Below the pieces are notes generated by a model, which saw only the letters and a list, made by a program, of their open reading frames with translations, was not told the origin of the DNA and did not search any database. Positions 34,277-43,445 of a stretch of DNA of 64,000 bases are shown here, in pieces (the stretch's first letter is position 1; the number at the start of each line of letters is the position of its first letter). This DNA is from Streptomyces sp. NRRL F-5123 (GTDB taxonomy: Bacteria; Actinomycetota; Actinomycetes; Streptomycetales; Streptomycetaceae). The DNA is taken from assembly GCF_000721495.1 (NCBI RefSeq), contig NZ_JOHY01000003.1, forward strand, positions 124,001-188,000. Direction: 5' to 3'. The position numbers and the translations under genes were made by a program.

Positions 34277-35379
34277 TGTCGCACGCATCCCCCTCCCGCC
34301 GTACGTTCCTGGCGGGCGGCGCCGCCGCCGGGGCCGCCGCCCTGGTCGGACTGTCCGCGCCCGGCGCCGCCGCCGCGGCGCCGCGCGTCTCGCCGCACAC
34401 CCACATCTTCTACTACCCGTGGTACGGCAACCCGGAGTTCTCCGGCCAGTGGCGGCACTGGCCGCAGGGCTCGCTGACCCCGCCGGACGACATCAGCTCG
34501 AACTACTACCCGGTCCTCGGCCCGTACGACTCGGGCGACCGGTACGGCGCGGTCGCGCAGCACATGCGCTGGCTGCGCCAGGCCGGCACCGGGGTGCTGG
34601 TGAGCAGCTGGTGGGGGCAGGGCAGTTACGAGGACCAGCAGGCCGCCGTCGTCCTGGACGCGGCCGCCGAGCAGGGCCTGGAGGTCGCCTGGCACATCGA
34701 GCCGTACGGCGGCCGGGACGCCGCCTCGGTCGTCGCCGACATCCGCTACATCAGCGAGAGGTACGGCGACCACCCGGCCTTCCACCGCGACCCGGAGCGC
34801 GGCGGCCGCACCGCGTACTACATCTTCAACAGCCTGCTCACGGTGGACTGGTCGGCGCTGCACGAGGTCGACGACCGGGCGATCGTCATGGCGCAGACCT
34901 GGGACCTCACCCGGATCGGCGACTTCGGCGGCGTCTACACCTACGACGCCATCGCCACCGCGAACAGGCCCGACTGGACCGAGGTCGCCGCCTTCTGCGC
35001 CGACCGCGGCATGGTGTGGGCACCCTCGCTCGGCCCCGGCTACCTCGACGACCGCGCGGTGCCCGGCAACACCACCCCGACCCTGGACCGCGCGGACGGC
35101 GCCACCTACGACCGGGAGTGGGAGTACGCCCTGGCCGCCGGCAACGGCGACGCACCGCCGGACTGGGTGAGCATCACCTCCTTCAACGAGTGGCACGAGG
35201 GCACCATGATCGAGCCGGCCACCGCCGCAGCACCGGGCAGCCTCGACTACCTGGACTACGACGGCGCATACGGCCGCAGCGGCGTGCGGGCGCAGACCGC
35301 GTACCTCGACCGCACCGCCCACTGGGCCGCCCGCTTCGAGCGGGCCCTGGCCAAGGCCGCGCGCCACGCCCGCCGCTGA
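34276..35379 (+). CDS. Secreted GH99 endo-alpha-mannosidase/mannanase
   Basis: 367 aa from ATG 34276 (TGATG with the SDR stop). Tat signal peptide with SRRTFLAGG followed by an Ala-rich core to about residue 35. GH99 barrel: FYYPWYGNPEF, GVLVSSWWGQGSYEDQQ, YIFNSLLTVDW, and the catalytic loop SITSFNEWHEGTMIEP with E305 and E308, the pair of the GH99 1,2-anhydrosugar-type mechanism. The family cleaves internal alpha-1,2-mannosidic or glucosyl-alpha-1,3-mannose bonds in yeast mannan and high-mannose N-glycans. It sits in one operon with an importer, which fits extracellular cutting followed by uptake. Confidence 0.9.
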   Translation: MSHASPSRRTFLAGGAAAGAAALVGLSAPGAAAAAPRVSPHTHIFYYPWYGNPEFSGQWRHWPQGSLTPPDDISSNYYPVLGPYDSGDRYGAVAQHMRWLRQAGTGVLVSSWWGQGSYEDQQAAVVLDAAAEQGLEVAWHIEPYGGRDAASVVADIRYISERYGDHPAFHRDPERGGRTAYYIFNSLLTVDWSALHEVDDRAIVMAQTWDLTRIGDFGGVYTYDAIATANRPDWTEVAAFCADRGMVWAPSLGPGYLDDRAVPGNTTPTLDRADGATYDREWEYALAAGNGDAPPDWVSITSFNEWHEGTMIEPATAAAPGSLDYLDYDGAYGRSGVRAQTAYLDRTAHWAARFERALAKAARHARR

Positions 35380-35429
35380 CCGCACCCTCCCCCGGCCCTC
35401 GGCAGACCCCCAGCAGAAAGAGCACACCA

Positions 35430-38400
35430 GTGCATGACGACCGGCACATCGTCGAAGAGCGGATCACCAAATTCCTCGCGCAGGTGGTCAGACCCGCCCT
35501 CTACCGCGACCCGGTGGACCTCGACCTGACCGTCTGGCACGTCCCGGGCGAACCCGTCCCGGTGGCGGACGCCCTGGCCGCCGCGTACGAGCCGGCGGCG
35601 ATCGGCCAGACCTGGGGCGGACCCTGGTCGACCAGCTGGCTCAAGGCCGCCGGCCGCATCCCGCAGGAGTGGGCGGGGCAGCGCGTCGAGGCCGTTTTCG
35701 ACCTGGGCTTCGATCCCGCCAAGGGCCCGGGCGGGCAGGCGGAGGGCTTCGCCCACGACGCCGCCGGCTCGCCCCTGCAGGGCCTGCACCCGCACCACCG
35801 CAGTGTGCTGCTCGCCGAGCCCGCGGCCGGCGGCGAGCCGGTGGAGCTGCTGGTGGAGCTGGCCGCGAACCCGATGATCGAGGGCGCGAAGTCGGTCGGC
35901 ACATGGTTCGGCTCCAAGGAGACCGCAGGCACCGAGCACCTCTACGAGCTGCGCGAAGCGCACATCGCGGTGCGCGAGAACGCGGTCTGGCACCTGCTGC
36001 ACGACATGGAGGTGCTCGACGAGCTGATGCGCGAGCTGCCCGCGGGCGGCTCGCGGCGGCACGAGATCCTGCGCGCGCTGGCGCACGCGATCGACGCCGT
36101 CGACGTCAAGGACGTCGCGGGCACCGCGCAGGCCGCCCGCGACCGGCTCGCGGACGTCCTGTCCCGCCCGGCGTACGCGTCCGCGCACACCGTCACCGCG
36201 GTCGGCCACGCGCACATCGACTCGGCGTGGCTGTGGCCGATCCGGGAGACGGTGCGCAAGTGCGCCCGCACCTTCACCAACATGACGACGCTCGCCGAGG
36301 AGTACCCGGAGCTGGTCTTCGCGTGCTCGTCCGCGCAGCAGTACGCATGGATCAAGGAGCGTCGCCCGGAGATCTTCGAACGCATCAAGAAGGCCGTCAC
36401 CGACGGCAACTGGGCGCCGGTCGGCGGCATGTGGGTGGAGGCGGACGGCAACCTGCCCGGCGGCGAGGCGCTGGCCCGGCAGCTGGTCCTCGGCCGCCGC
36501 TTCTTCGCCGAGGAGTTCGGCCTCGCGCAGGAGGGCGTGTGGCTGCCGGACTCCTTCGGCTACACCGCCGCCTACCCGCAGCTGGCGACGCTCGCCGGGG
36601 CCAAGTGGTTCCTCACCCAGAAGCTGTCGTGGAACGAGACCAACCGGCTGCCGCACCACACCTTCGCGTGGGAGGGCATCGACGGCACCCGCATCTTCAC
36701 CCACTTCCCGCCCGTCGACACCTACAACGCGAGCCTGACCGGCGCCGAACTGGCGCACGCCGAGAACAACTTCGCCGACAAGGGCGCCGCGACCCGCTCG
36801 CTGGCCCCCTTCGGCTTCGGCGACGGCGGTGGCGGCCCGACCCGGGAGATGCTGGAGAAGGCCCGCCGGCTGCGCGACCTGGAGGGCTCCACCCGCGTCG
36901 AGGTCGGCCACCCGGAGGACTTCTTCGCCGCCGCCCGCGCGGAGTACGCGAAGCTGCCGGTCTGGCGCGGCGAGCTCTACCTGGAGAACCACCGCGGCAC
37001 GTACACCAGCCAGGCCCGCACCAAGCAGGGCAACCGGCGCGCCGAGGCGCTGCTGCGCGAGGCCGAGCTGTGGTCGGTGGCGGCCGCGGTACGCGCCGGG
37101 GCGCCCTACCCGTACGAGAAGCTGGAGTCGATCTGGCAGCGGGTGCTGCTGCACCAGTTCCACGACATCCTGCCCGGCTCGTCGATCGCCTGGGTGCACC
37201 AGGAGGCCGAGAAGGTGCACGGCGAGCTGCAGGCGGAGCTGGCCGAGGTCATCGGCACCGCGCTGGACGGCGGCGAGGGCACCGCCTTCTTCAACGCCGG
37301 CCCCTACCCGCGCCGCGAGGTCGCGGTGCTGCCCGAGGGCGTGCACGCCGGCGGCGGGCAGCAGCTCTCCGACGGGCGGCAGGCCGTGCTGGTCGAGGCG
37401 CCCGCGCTGGGCAGCGGGCACGCCGTCGACCCGGCCGGGACACCGCCGGTCACCGCGGTCGCCGAGGACGGCACGATCACCCTCGACAACGGGGTGCTGC
37501 GGGTCGGCATCGACGCCCAGGGCCTGGTGCGCTCGGTGTACGACCTGCGGGCGCGCCGCGAGGCCGTCGCGCCGGGCGCCGCGGGCAATCTGCTCCAACT
37601 GCACCCGGACGACCCGAACCTGTGGAGCGCCTGGAACATCGACGGCTACTACCGCGACACCGTCCGGGACCTCACCGACGCGGTGTCCGTCGAGATCGCC
37701 GAGCCCGGCCCGCTGCTGGCGTCGGTACGCGTGGAGCGCGCGTTCGGCGACTCGCACCTGGTGCAGCACCTGGAGCTGACCGCGGGCAGCGACCGGCTGA
37801 CCGTCAGGACCGACATCGACTGGCAGGAGCGCGACACCCTGCTCAAGGCCGCCTGGCCGGTCAACGTGCACGCCGAGACCGAGAGCGCGGAGATCCAGTT
37901 CGGCCACGTCCGCCGCCCCACGCACGAGAACACCAGCTGGGACGCCGCCCGCTTCGAGCTGTGGGCGCACCGCTGGGTGCACATCGGCGAGCACAACTGG
38001 GGCGCCGCGGTCGTCAACGACTCCACCTACGGCCACGACGTGTCCCGCACCACCCGCGAGGACGGCGGCACCACGACCACCCTGCGGCTGTCGCTGCTGC
38101 GCTCCCCGCACAGCCCCGACCCGCAGGCCGACCGCGGCCGGCACAGCTTCGGCTACGCGCTCGTCGTCGGCGCCGGGATCGGTGACGCCATCGCCGCGGG
38201 CTACGCCTTCAACCTGCCGCTGCGCCCGGCCGGCGCGGCACCGGCGGGCGGGCCCGCGCTCGTCACCGTCGACAACCCGGACATCACCGTGGAGACGGTC
38301 AAGCTCGCCGACGACCGCAGCGGCGACGTCGTGGTGCGGCTGTACGAGTCGCGCGGCGGCACCGCCCGCGGCGTGCTGCACACCGGCTTCGCCCTGGCCG

Positions 38401-38522
38401 GGGCCGAGGTCACCGACCTGCTGGAGAACCCGGTGGAGCCGGTGGCGGCCGACGGCGACGGCGGGCTGCCGCTGGAGCTGCGGCCCTTCCAGATCCTGAC
38501 GCTCCGGCTGCGCCGGGCCTGA
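35430..38522 (+). CDS. GH38 alpha-mannosidase with canonical active site
   Basis: 1030 aa from GTG 35430 (AGAAAGAG upstream), 50 nt after the GH99 stop. An open frame extending into the GH99 gene is a shadow. No signal peptide: cytoplasmic. Motifs: VGHAHIDSAWLWPIRETVRK (H260, H262, D264), WAPVGGMWVEADGNLPGGE, VWLPDSFGYTAAYPQLATLA (nucleophile D374), FTHFPPVDTYNASL, TYTSQARTKQGNRRAEALLR, HQFHDILPGSSIAWVHQEAE. Hydrolyses terminal alpha-mannose from imported oligosaccharides. It is a paralogue of the enzyme at 22522 and, unlike it, keeps every expected pocket motif. Confidence 0.93.
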   Translation: MHDDRHIVEERITKFLAQVVRPALYRDPVDLDLTVWHVPGEPVPVADALAAAYEPAAIGQTWGGPWSTSWLKAAGRIPQEWAGQRVEAVFDLGFDPAKGPGGQAEGFAHDAAGSPLQGLHPHHRSVLLAEPAAGGEPVELLVELAANPMIEGAKSVGTWFGSKETAGTEHLYELREAHIAVRENAVWHLLHDMEVLDELMRELPAGGSRRHEILRALAHAIDAVDVKDVAGTAQAARDRLADVLSRPAYASAHTVTAVGHAHIDSAWLWPIRETVRKCARTFTNMTTLAEEYPELVFACSSAQQYAWIKERRPEIFERIKKAVTDGNWAPVGGMWVEADGNLPGGEALARQLVLGRRFFAEEFGLAQEGVWLPDSFGYTAAYPQLATLAGAKWFLTQKLSWNETNRLPHHTFAWEGIDGTRIFTHFPPVDTYNASLTGAELAHAENNFADKGAATRSLAPFGFGDGGGGPTREMLEKARRLRDLEGSTRVEVGHPEDFFAAARAEYAKLPVWRGELYLENHRGTYTSQARTKQGNRRAEALLREAELWSVAAAVRAGAPYPYEKLESIWQRVLLHQFHDILPGSSIAWVHQEAEKVHGELQAELAEVIGTALDGGEGTAFFNAGPYPRREVAVLPEGVHAGGGQQLSDGRQAVLVEAPALGSGHAVDPAGTPPVTAVAEDGTITLDNGVLRVGIDAQGLVRSVYDLRARREAVAPGAAGNLLQLHPDDPNLWSAWNIDGYYRDTVRDLTDAVSVEIAEPGPLLASVRVERAFGDSHLVQHLELTAGSDRLTVRTDIDWQERDTLLKAAWPVNVHAETESAEIQFGHVRRPTHENTSWDAARFELWAHRWVHIGEHNWGAAVVNDSTYGHDVSRTTREDGGTTTTLRLSLLRSPHSPDPQADRGRHSFGYALVVGAGIGDAIAAGYAFNLPLRPAGAAPAGGPALVTVDNPDITVETVKLADDRSGDVVVRLYESRGGTARGVLHTGFALAGAEVTDLLENPVEPVAADGDGGLPLELRPFQILTLRLRRA

Positions 38523-38542
38523 CCCCGCGCCACCCCGAACCG

Positions 38543-38574
38543 CCGCGCCGCCCCCGCCGACGGGAGCGGCGCGG
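38543..38574 (+). terminator. Hairpin terminator after GH38
   Basis: 9-bp stem CCGCGCCGC (38543-38551) with GCGGCGCGG (38566-38574), 14-nt loop. It separates the ABC/GH99/GH38 operon from the beta-helix protein gene. Confidence 0.55.
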
Positions 38575-38742
38575 TCCGGGCCCGCCCCGGGCCGGTCCGC
38601 CGGTCCGGCGGCTCCGGCTGCCCCGGAACCGGGCCCGTCCCGCACCACCCGCCGTATGCGCACCACGAGCACCGCACGCACACGCACCATCCGCACGACC
38701 CCTGACCGTACGTCCCGTCGTGATCCTCCGGAGGTTGTCCCC

Positions 38743-41700
38743 GTGCCACCCAGACGTTCCCCGCTCCGGGCGCTGCTGCGCGCCCCCGCTCTGCTGCTGC
38801 TCACCGTGGCCGCGCTGCTGCTGCCGGCCTCGCTGCCGGCGTGGGCCGCCGCGCCCACCCTCTACCCGCTGGGGGTCGGCGCCGACCTCGGCCCCGCGCC
38901 CTTCACCCTCGGCCTGACCGCGACCGCCGGGGACGACGCCGGGAGCCTGCGGACCGGTACGCAGGACGGTACGCCGTACTGGCGCACCGACGTCGCGGCC
39001 GGCGCCGGGTACCTGGCGTTCGACCTCGACCAGGACTACACCGACACCGTGACGGCCGGCCGGCTGACCGTCGCCGTCACCTACCAGGACACCGGCAGCG
39101 GCGCGCTCCAGCTGACCCGCGGCGGCTCCGGGGACGCGCTGGGCAGCGTCGCGCTGACCGGCTCCGGCGGCTTCACCACCGCGGCCTTCACCGTGCCGGC
39201 CGACTTCTCCACCGGCCGCGAGCTGCGGATATCCGGCACCGACGGCGGCGCTCCGGCCGACGTCACGGTGGCCCGGGTGCGGATCGCCGCGGGCCTGTCG
39301 GTGGACCTCGGCCCCACGGTCGAGACGCACGGCGTCGACCCGCGCGCGGGTGACAACGACTCCCACCTGGTCACCGGCACCGTCGACGGCCGCGGCTACT
39401 GGCAGACCGACCAGAGCCACCCGGGCGCCGAGACCGGCTTCTTCTACATGAACGCCGACGACACCGTGGTGTACGACACCGCCGACCCGGTCGCCGTCAG
39501 CATCGACTACTACGACCAGGGCAGCGGTGCGATCCAGCTGCAGTACGACTCCCCGGGCGACACCATCCCGCAGATGTTCAAGCAGTCGCCGCTGTTCACC
39601 TACGGCGACTCGGGGACGTGGAAGACCCACACCTTCGTGCTGGACGACGCGATCCTCACCAACCGCTCCAACGGCTCCGACTTCCGCATCACCACCGGCG
39701 GCAGCGCGGCCGAACTCAAGGTCGCCCGGGTCACGGTGACGGCGCTGCCGAGGACGCTCGACCCGACGGCGGGCCTGAAGCAGCTCGTCGCCCAGGCCGA
39801 CCTGGCCTACCTCGCCGCCCGCGAGGGCACCCGCGACGGGCAGTACCCGGCGGGTGCCAAGGAGGCCCTGGAGCAGGCCGCCGACCAGGCCCGTACGGTC
39901 GCGGACGGCACCGGCGTGACGGACGAGCAGGCCCGTACCGCCTTCCACGCCCTCCAGGCCGCGCTCGACGCCTTCCACGCGCTGGCCGTGAACACCGACC
40001 TGGCGCACCTGGGCACCGCCACCGCGTCCAGCTCGGCGGCCGGCTCCTCCCCCGCCGCGGCCATAGACGGCAACGGCGGCACCGCCTGGACCAGCGGCGA
40101 CGCCGGCAAGGGCGAGACCTTCACGGTGGACCTGGGCAAGCCGCAGCGCTTCGACCAGGTCCTGGCCACCTGGCAGGGCACCTTCGGCTGGGACTACACC
40201 GTGCAGGCCGGCACCGACGGCACCCACTTCACCACCGTCGGCCGCAGCGGCGCCACCGGCGCGGGCTCCGCGACGAGCACCGCCTTCCCGCTCACCACCG
40301 CGCGCTACGTCCGGCTCGCGGTGACCGGCTACGCGCCCGGCGCGAGCAAGGTCGCGCTGGCCGACCTCGAAGTGCACCGGCGGAGCGCGGCCACCCCGCA
40401 CCCCGTGCTCGTCCGCACCCGCTACCCCACCGCCGACCCGGTGGTCGCCGACTTCGACGTCCACGGCTACGGCGCCGACCCGACCGGCCGCAAGGACGCC
40501 ACCTCGGCCGTGCAGCAGGCGCTGTACGACTGCCAGGACGCGGGCGGCGGCACGGTCTGGATGGGCGCGGGCACCTACCGGATCACCGGCACCGTGGAGA
40601 TCCCGGCCTTCTGCTCGCTGCGCGGCGACCGGCGCGACCCGGACACCGGCTCGGGCTCCTACGGCACCGTGATCAGCGCCGACCTGCCGTCCGGCGCGGA
40701 CGGCCCGGTGCTCTTCCGGATCGGCGGCAGCGCCTCCGTGCAGGGCCTGACCACGTACTACCCGCACCAGAGCGCCACCCACCCGGTCCCGTACGGCAAC
40801 ACGTTCGAGATCCCGGGCTCGGCCTGGCAGAGCGACGCCAACTTCATGATGGGCACCGTCGCGCACGTCACGATGCTCAACTCCTACCAGGGCATCGGCA
40901 TCTCCACGAAGGCCGACGACCGCGGGCGCCCGGCGGTGCAGGGCCAGGTGCACGAGTCGGCGACCGTCGACGACGTCAAGGGCACCGTGCTGTCAGCCGG
41001 CGCCACCGCCTACAACGGCTCGGACGTCGGCACCTGGAGCGACGTCACCTTCTCGAACTCCTACTGGGCGAAGGCCCCGGCGGCCTACCAGCCGCCGGAG
41101 CGGGCCGACCTGGACCGCTGGACCCGGGCCAACGCCACCGGGCTGGTGCTCGGCGACCTCGAATGGGACCAGTTCTCCGGCATCTCGCTGTCCGACCTCC
41201 ACATCGGCATCCGGACGGTCAAGGGCCAGCGCGCCACCTTCACCGGCTCGTTCCTGCGCACCTCGGTGGTCCGCACGGACGTCGCCCTCCAGGTGGACGA
41301 CCTCGACAGCCGCTGGGGCATGTCCTTCGCCGGCGGCACCCTCCAGGGCAGCACCGCGTCGGTCCGCAACACCACCGGCGGCTATGTGAAGCTCACCGGC
41401 ACCACCCTGGACGGCCCCGCCTCCGGCACGGTCGTCCAGCTGCCCGGCGGCGTCCCCGCCGCCCCGGCCGCGACCGCCGACCCGGCGCCGAAGAGGCAGG
41501 CGCTGTACGTCGCGAGCGGCGTGCCGCACGGCGTGGGCTACCTGCCCGCCGCCGACGCGACCGGCCCGCTGCAGGAGCTGCTGGACACGGCGGGCAGGCA
41601 GGGCGGCGGCACCGTCTACCTGCCGGCCGGCTGGTACCGCGTCGGCAGCCATGTGAAGGTCCCGGCGGGCGTCGAGCTGCGCGGCGCGGCGGCCTCGCCG

Positions 41701-42675
41701 AACCGTGACGAGGACGGCGACAGCGGCGGCACCGTGCTCTTCGCCTTCGAGGGCCGGAACACCTCGGCCCCCGCCACCGCCACCGCGCTGGTCACGCTGG
41801 TCGGCGACGGCGCAGGGGTCCGCGGCCTGCGGGTCTTCCACCCGGAGAACAACCCGGCCACCGGCTACGTCCCCTACCCGTACGCCATCCGCGGGGCGGG
41901 GCGCGGCACCTACGTCGTCGACGTCACGATGACCAACACCTGGAACGGCATCGACCTCACCTCGGAGCGCGACGACGGCTTCACGGTGCACAAGGTCGGC
42001 GGCGTCTTCCTCAACCGGGGCATCACGGTCGGCGCCAACGACCACGGCACGGTCGACGGTGTCCTCAGCAACGGGAACGCCGTCAACCGGACCGGTTTCT
42101 ACCAGCCGAACTGGGGCCTGGGGAGCAACCTCTTCCCGCAGACCATCGACGGCGTCACCCGCAAGAACACCGACCTGGTGCACGTCGCGGGCGCCCGCGA
42201 CCTGACGGTCCTGGACGTCTTCGGCTACGGCATGCACGACGGCCTGGCGGTCGAGTCCGGACAGGTCCGCGCCTTCAACCTGGGCACGGACAACCTGGGC
42301 GACGGCGGATACACCGTCAAGGCCGGCCCGTCCGCGGACGTCCGGGCGGTCAACGTCATGCGCTACAACGGCACGACGTACACCGGTCCGGCGAAGCTGT
42401 TCAACATCATGGCGATCAACATGGTGCAGCAGTCGGTGACCGCGAGCGCCTCGCCGGCGGCAGGCGGCACGGTCGCGGTGACCGGCAACGCCACCGAGCC
42501 GGGCCGTTACGAGAAGGGCGACACCGTGACGGTCACCGCCGTCCCGGCCGCCGGTTACCGGCTGCTCGGCTGGACGCTGGACGGGGCCGGCGTGCCGGCC
42601 GACGGCGACTCGCTGAGCGTCCCGGTCACGGCCGACCGCACGGTGCGGGCCGAGTTCGGCCCGGCCGCGGGCTGA
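38743..42675 (+). CDS. Secreted multi-modular protein with two tandem beta-helix domains
   Basis: 1310 aa from GTG 38743 (GGAGG 8 nt upstream). Signal peptide to about residue 36 (LLLPASLPAWAAAP). Then two related jelly-roll modules (about 38-183 and 184-335, each starting with a DLGP segment), a FIVAR-like helical domain (about 340-415), an F5/8-type C (CBM32-like) domain (about 418-545, ASSSAAGSSPAAAIDGNGGT), a right-handed beta-helix of the pectate-lyase-3 type (about 555-905, FDVHGYGADPTGRKDATSAV), a second beta-helix (about 920-1230) and a C-terminal bacterial repeat domain (VTVTAVPAAGYRLLGWTLDG). Two tandem beta-helices occur in GH55 exo-beta-1,3-glucanases; whether this is a glycosidase or lyase is not decided by motifs I can see. 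Confidence 0.85.
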   Translation: MPPRRSPLRALLRAPALLLLTVAALLLPASLPAWAAAPTLYPLGVGADLGPAPFTLGLTATAGDDAGSLRTGTQDGTPYWRTDVAAGAGYLAFDLDQDYTDTVTAGRLTVAVTYQDTGSGALQLTRGGSGDALGSVALTGSGGFTTAAFTVPADFSTGRELRISGTDGGAPADVTVARVRIAAGLSVDLGPTVETHGVDPRAGDNDSHLVTGTVDGRGYWQTDQSHPGAETGFFYMNADDTVVYDTADPVAVSIDYYDQGSGAIQLQYDSPGDTIPQMFKQSPLFTYGDSGTWKTHTFVLDDAILTNRSNGSDFRITTGGSAAELKVARVTVTALPRTLDPTAGLKQLVAQADLAYLAAREGTRDGQYPAGAKEALEQAADQARTVADGTGVTDEQARTAFHALQAALDAFHALAVNTDLAHLGTATASSSAAGSSPAAAIDGNGGTAWTSGDAGKGETFTVDLGKPQRFDQVLATWQGTFGWDYTVQAGTDGTHFTTVGRSGATGAGSATSTAFPLTTARYVRLAVTGYAPGASKVALADLEVHRRSAATPHPVLVRTRYPTADPVVADFDVHGYGADPTGRKDATSAVQQALYDCQDAGGGTVWMGAGTYRITGTVEIPAFCSLRGDRRDPDTGSGSYGTVISADLPSGADGPVLFRIGGSASVQGLTTYYPHQSATHPVPYGNTFEIPGSAWQSDANFMMGTVAHVTMLNSYQGIGISTKADDRGRPAVQGQVHESATVDDVKGTVLSAGATAYNGSDVGTWSDVTFSNSYWAKAPAAYQPPERADLDRWTRANATGLVLGDLEWDQFSGISLSDLHIGIRTVKGQRATFTGSFLRTSVVRTDVALQVDDLDSRWGMSFAGGTLQGSTASVRNTTGGYVKLTGTTLDGPASGTVVQLPGGVPAAPAATADPAPKRQALYVASGVPHGVGYLPAADATGPLQELLDTAGRQGGGTVYLPAGWYRVGSHVKVPAGVELRGAAASPNRDEDGDSGGTVLFAFEGRNTSAPATATALVTLVGDGAGVRGLRVFHPENNPATGYVPYPYAIRGAGRGTYVVDVTMTNTWNGIDLTSERDDGFTVHKVGGVFLNRGITVGANDHGTVDGVLSNGNAVNRTGFYQPNWGLGSNLFPQTIDGVTRKNTDLVHVAGARDLTVLDVFGYGMHDGLAVESGQVRAFNLGTDNLGDGGYTVKAGPSADVRAVNVMRYNGTTYTGPAKLFNIMAINMVQQSVTASASPAAGGTVAVTGNATEPGRYEKGDTVTVTAVPAAGYRLLGWTLDGAGVPADGDSLSVPVTADRTVRAEFGPAAG

Positions 42676-42689
42676 CCCGGCCGGAGAAC

Positions 42690-42722
42690 GCGCGGGCCCG
42701 GGGCCGTCCCCCGGGCCCGCGC
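42690..42722. terminator. Strong bidirectional terminator
   Basis: 14-bp perfect stem (42690-42703 with 42709-42722; left arm GCGCGGGCCCGGGG) and a 5-nt loop. It lies between the convergent beta-helix protein gene and tdk and marks the right edge of the island. Confidence 0.85.
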
Positions 42723-42738
42723 CCGTTCACGCGGGCGG

Positions 42739-43386
42739 TCAGCCGCCCGGCACCGGCAGCACGTCGGGCGACAGCGCCGCGGCGCCCGCGGAGGCAGCTG
42801 TCATCCGGCGCCGGTGGTGGCGGCGGCACAGCACCTCGTAGCCGGTCTCGTCCTGCTGGGAGACGTCCCCGACCACCACCTGGGCGCCCTCCACGACCAT
42901 CTGCCCGCCGACCGTACGGGCGTTGTGCGTGGCCCGGGACCCGCACCAGCACAGCGCCTCGACCTGCAGCGCCTCGATGCGGTCGGCGAGTTCGATGAGC
43001 CGCTGGGAGCCGGGGAAGAGCCGGGTGCGGAAGTCGGTGGCGATACCGAAGGCGTAGACGTCCACGTCCAGCTCGTCGACCGCGCGGGCGAGCTGGTCGA
43101 TCTGTTCCGGCGCCAGGAACTGCGCCTCGTCCACGACCACGAAGTCCGCCCGGCCGCCGCGGCTTATCAGGGCGACCAGATGCGCGTAGAGGTCCATGCC
43201 GGCCACCGCCTCGACCGCGTCGGTGACCAGCCCGAGCCGCGACGACAGCTTGCCCTCGCCCGCCCGGTCGTCCTTGGTGAAGATCACCGCCTGCAGGCCG
43301 CGCGAGGCGCGGTTGTGGACGATCTGCAGGGCGAGGGTGCTCTTGCCGCAGTCCATCGTTCCGGAGAAGAAGACCAGCTCGGACAT
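42739..43386 (-). CDS. tdk: Thymidine kinase
   Basis: 215 aa from ATG 43386. Type-II thymidine kinase: P-loop FFSGTMDCGKSTLALQ, ADFVVVDEAQFLAPEQIDQL (Walker B), and two zinc-binding pairs, ALCWCGSRATHNAR and VLCRRHH. It phosphorylates thymidine to dTMP in pyrimidine salvage, in the cytoplasm. A longer open frame upstream was rejected because family proteins begin just before the P-loop. Followed by the terminator at 42690-42722. Confidence 0.93.
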   Translation of the reverse strand: MSELVFFSGTMDCGKSTLALQIVHNRASRGLQAVIFTKDDRAGEGKLSSRLGLVTDAVEAVAGMDLYAHLVALISRGGRADFVVVDEAQFLAPEQIDQLARAVDELDVDVYAFGIATDFRTRLFPGSQRLIELADRIEALQVEALCWCGSRATHNARTVGGQMVVEGAQVVVGDVSQQDETGYEVLCRRHHRRRMTAASAGAAALSPDVLPVPGG

Positions 43387-43445
43387 GGCGGGACGGCGGC
43401 CTTTCGGTGAGGGGACAGGGCGGGGCGGGGGGCCGGGCGGAGGGC

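Noticed and set aside
34419..35429. Extension of the second GH38 into the GH99 gene
   Set aside because: The frame overlaps GH99 out of phase and family proteins start at the GTG at 35430.
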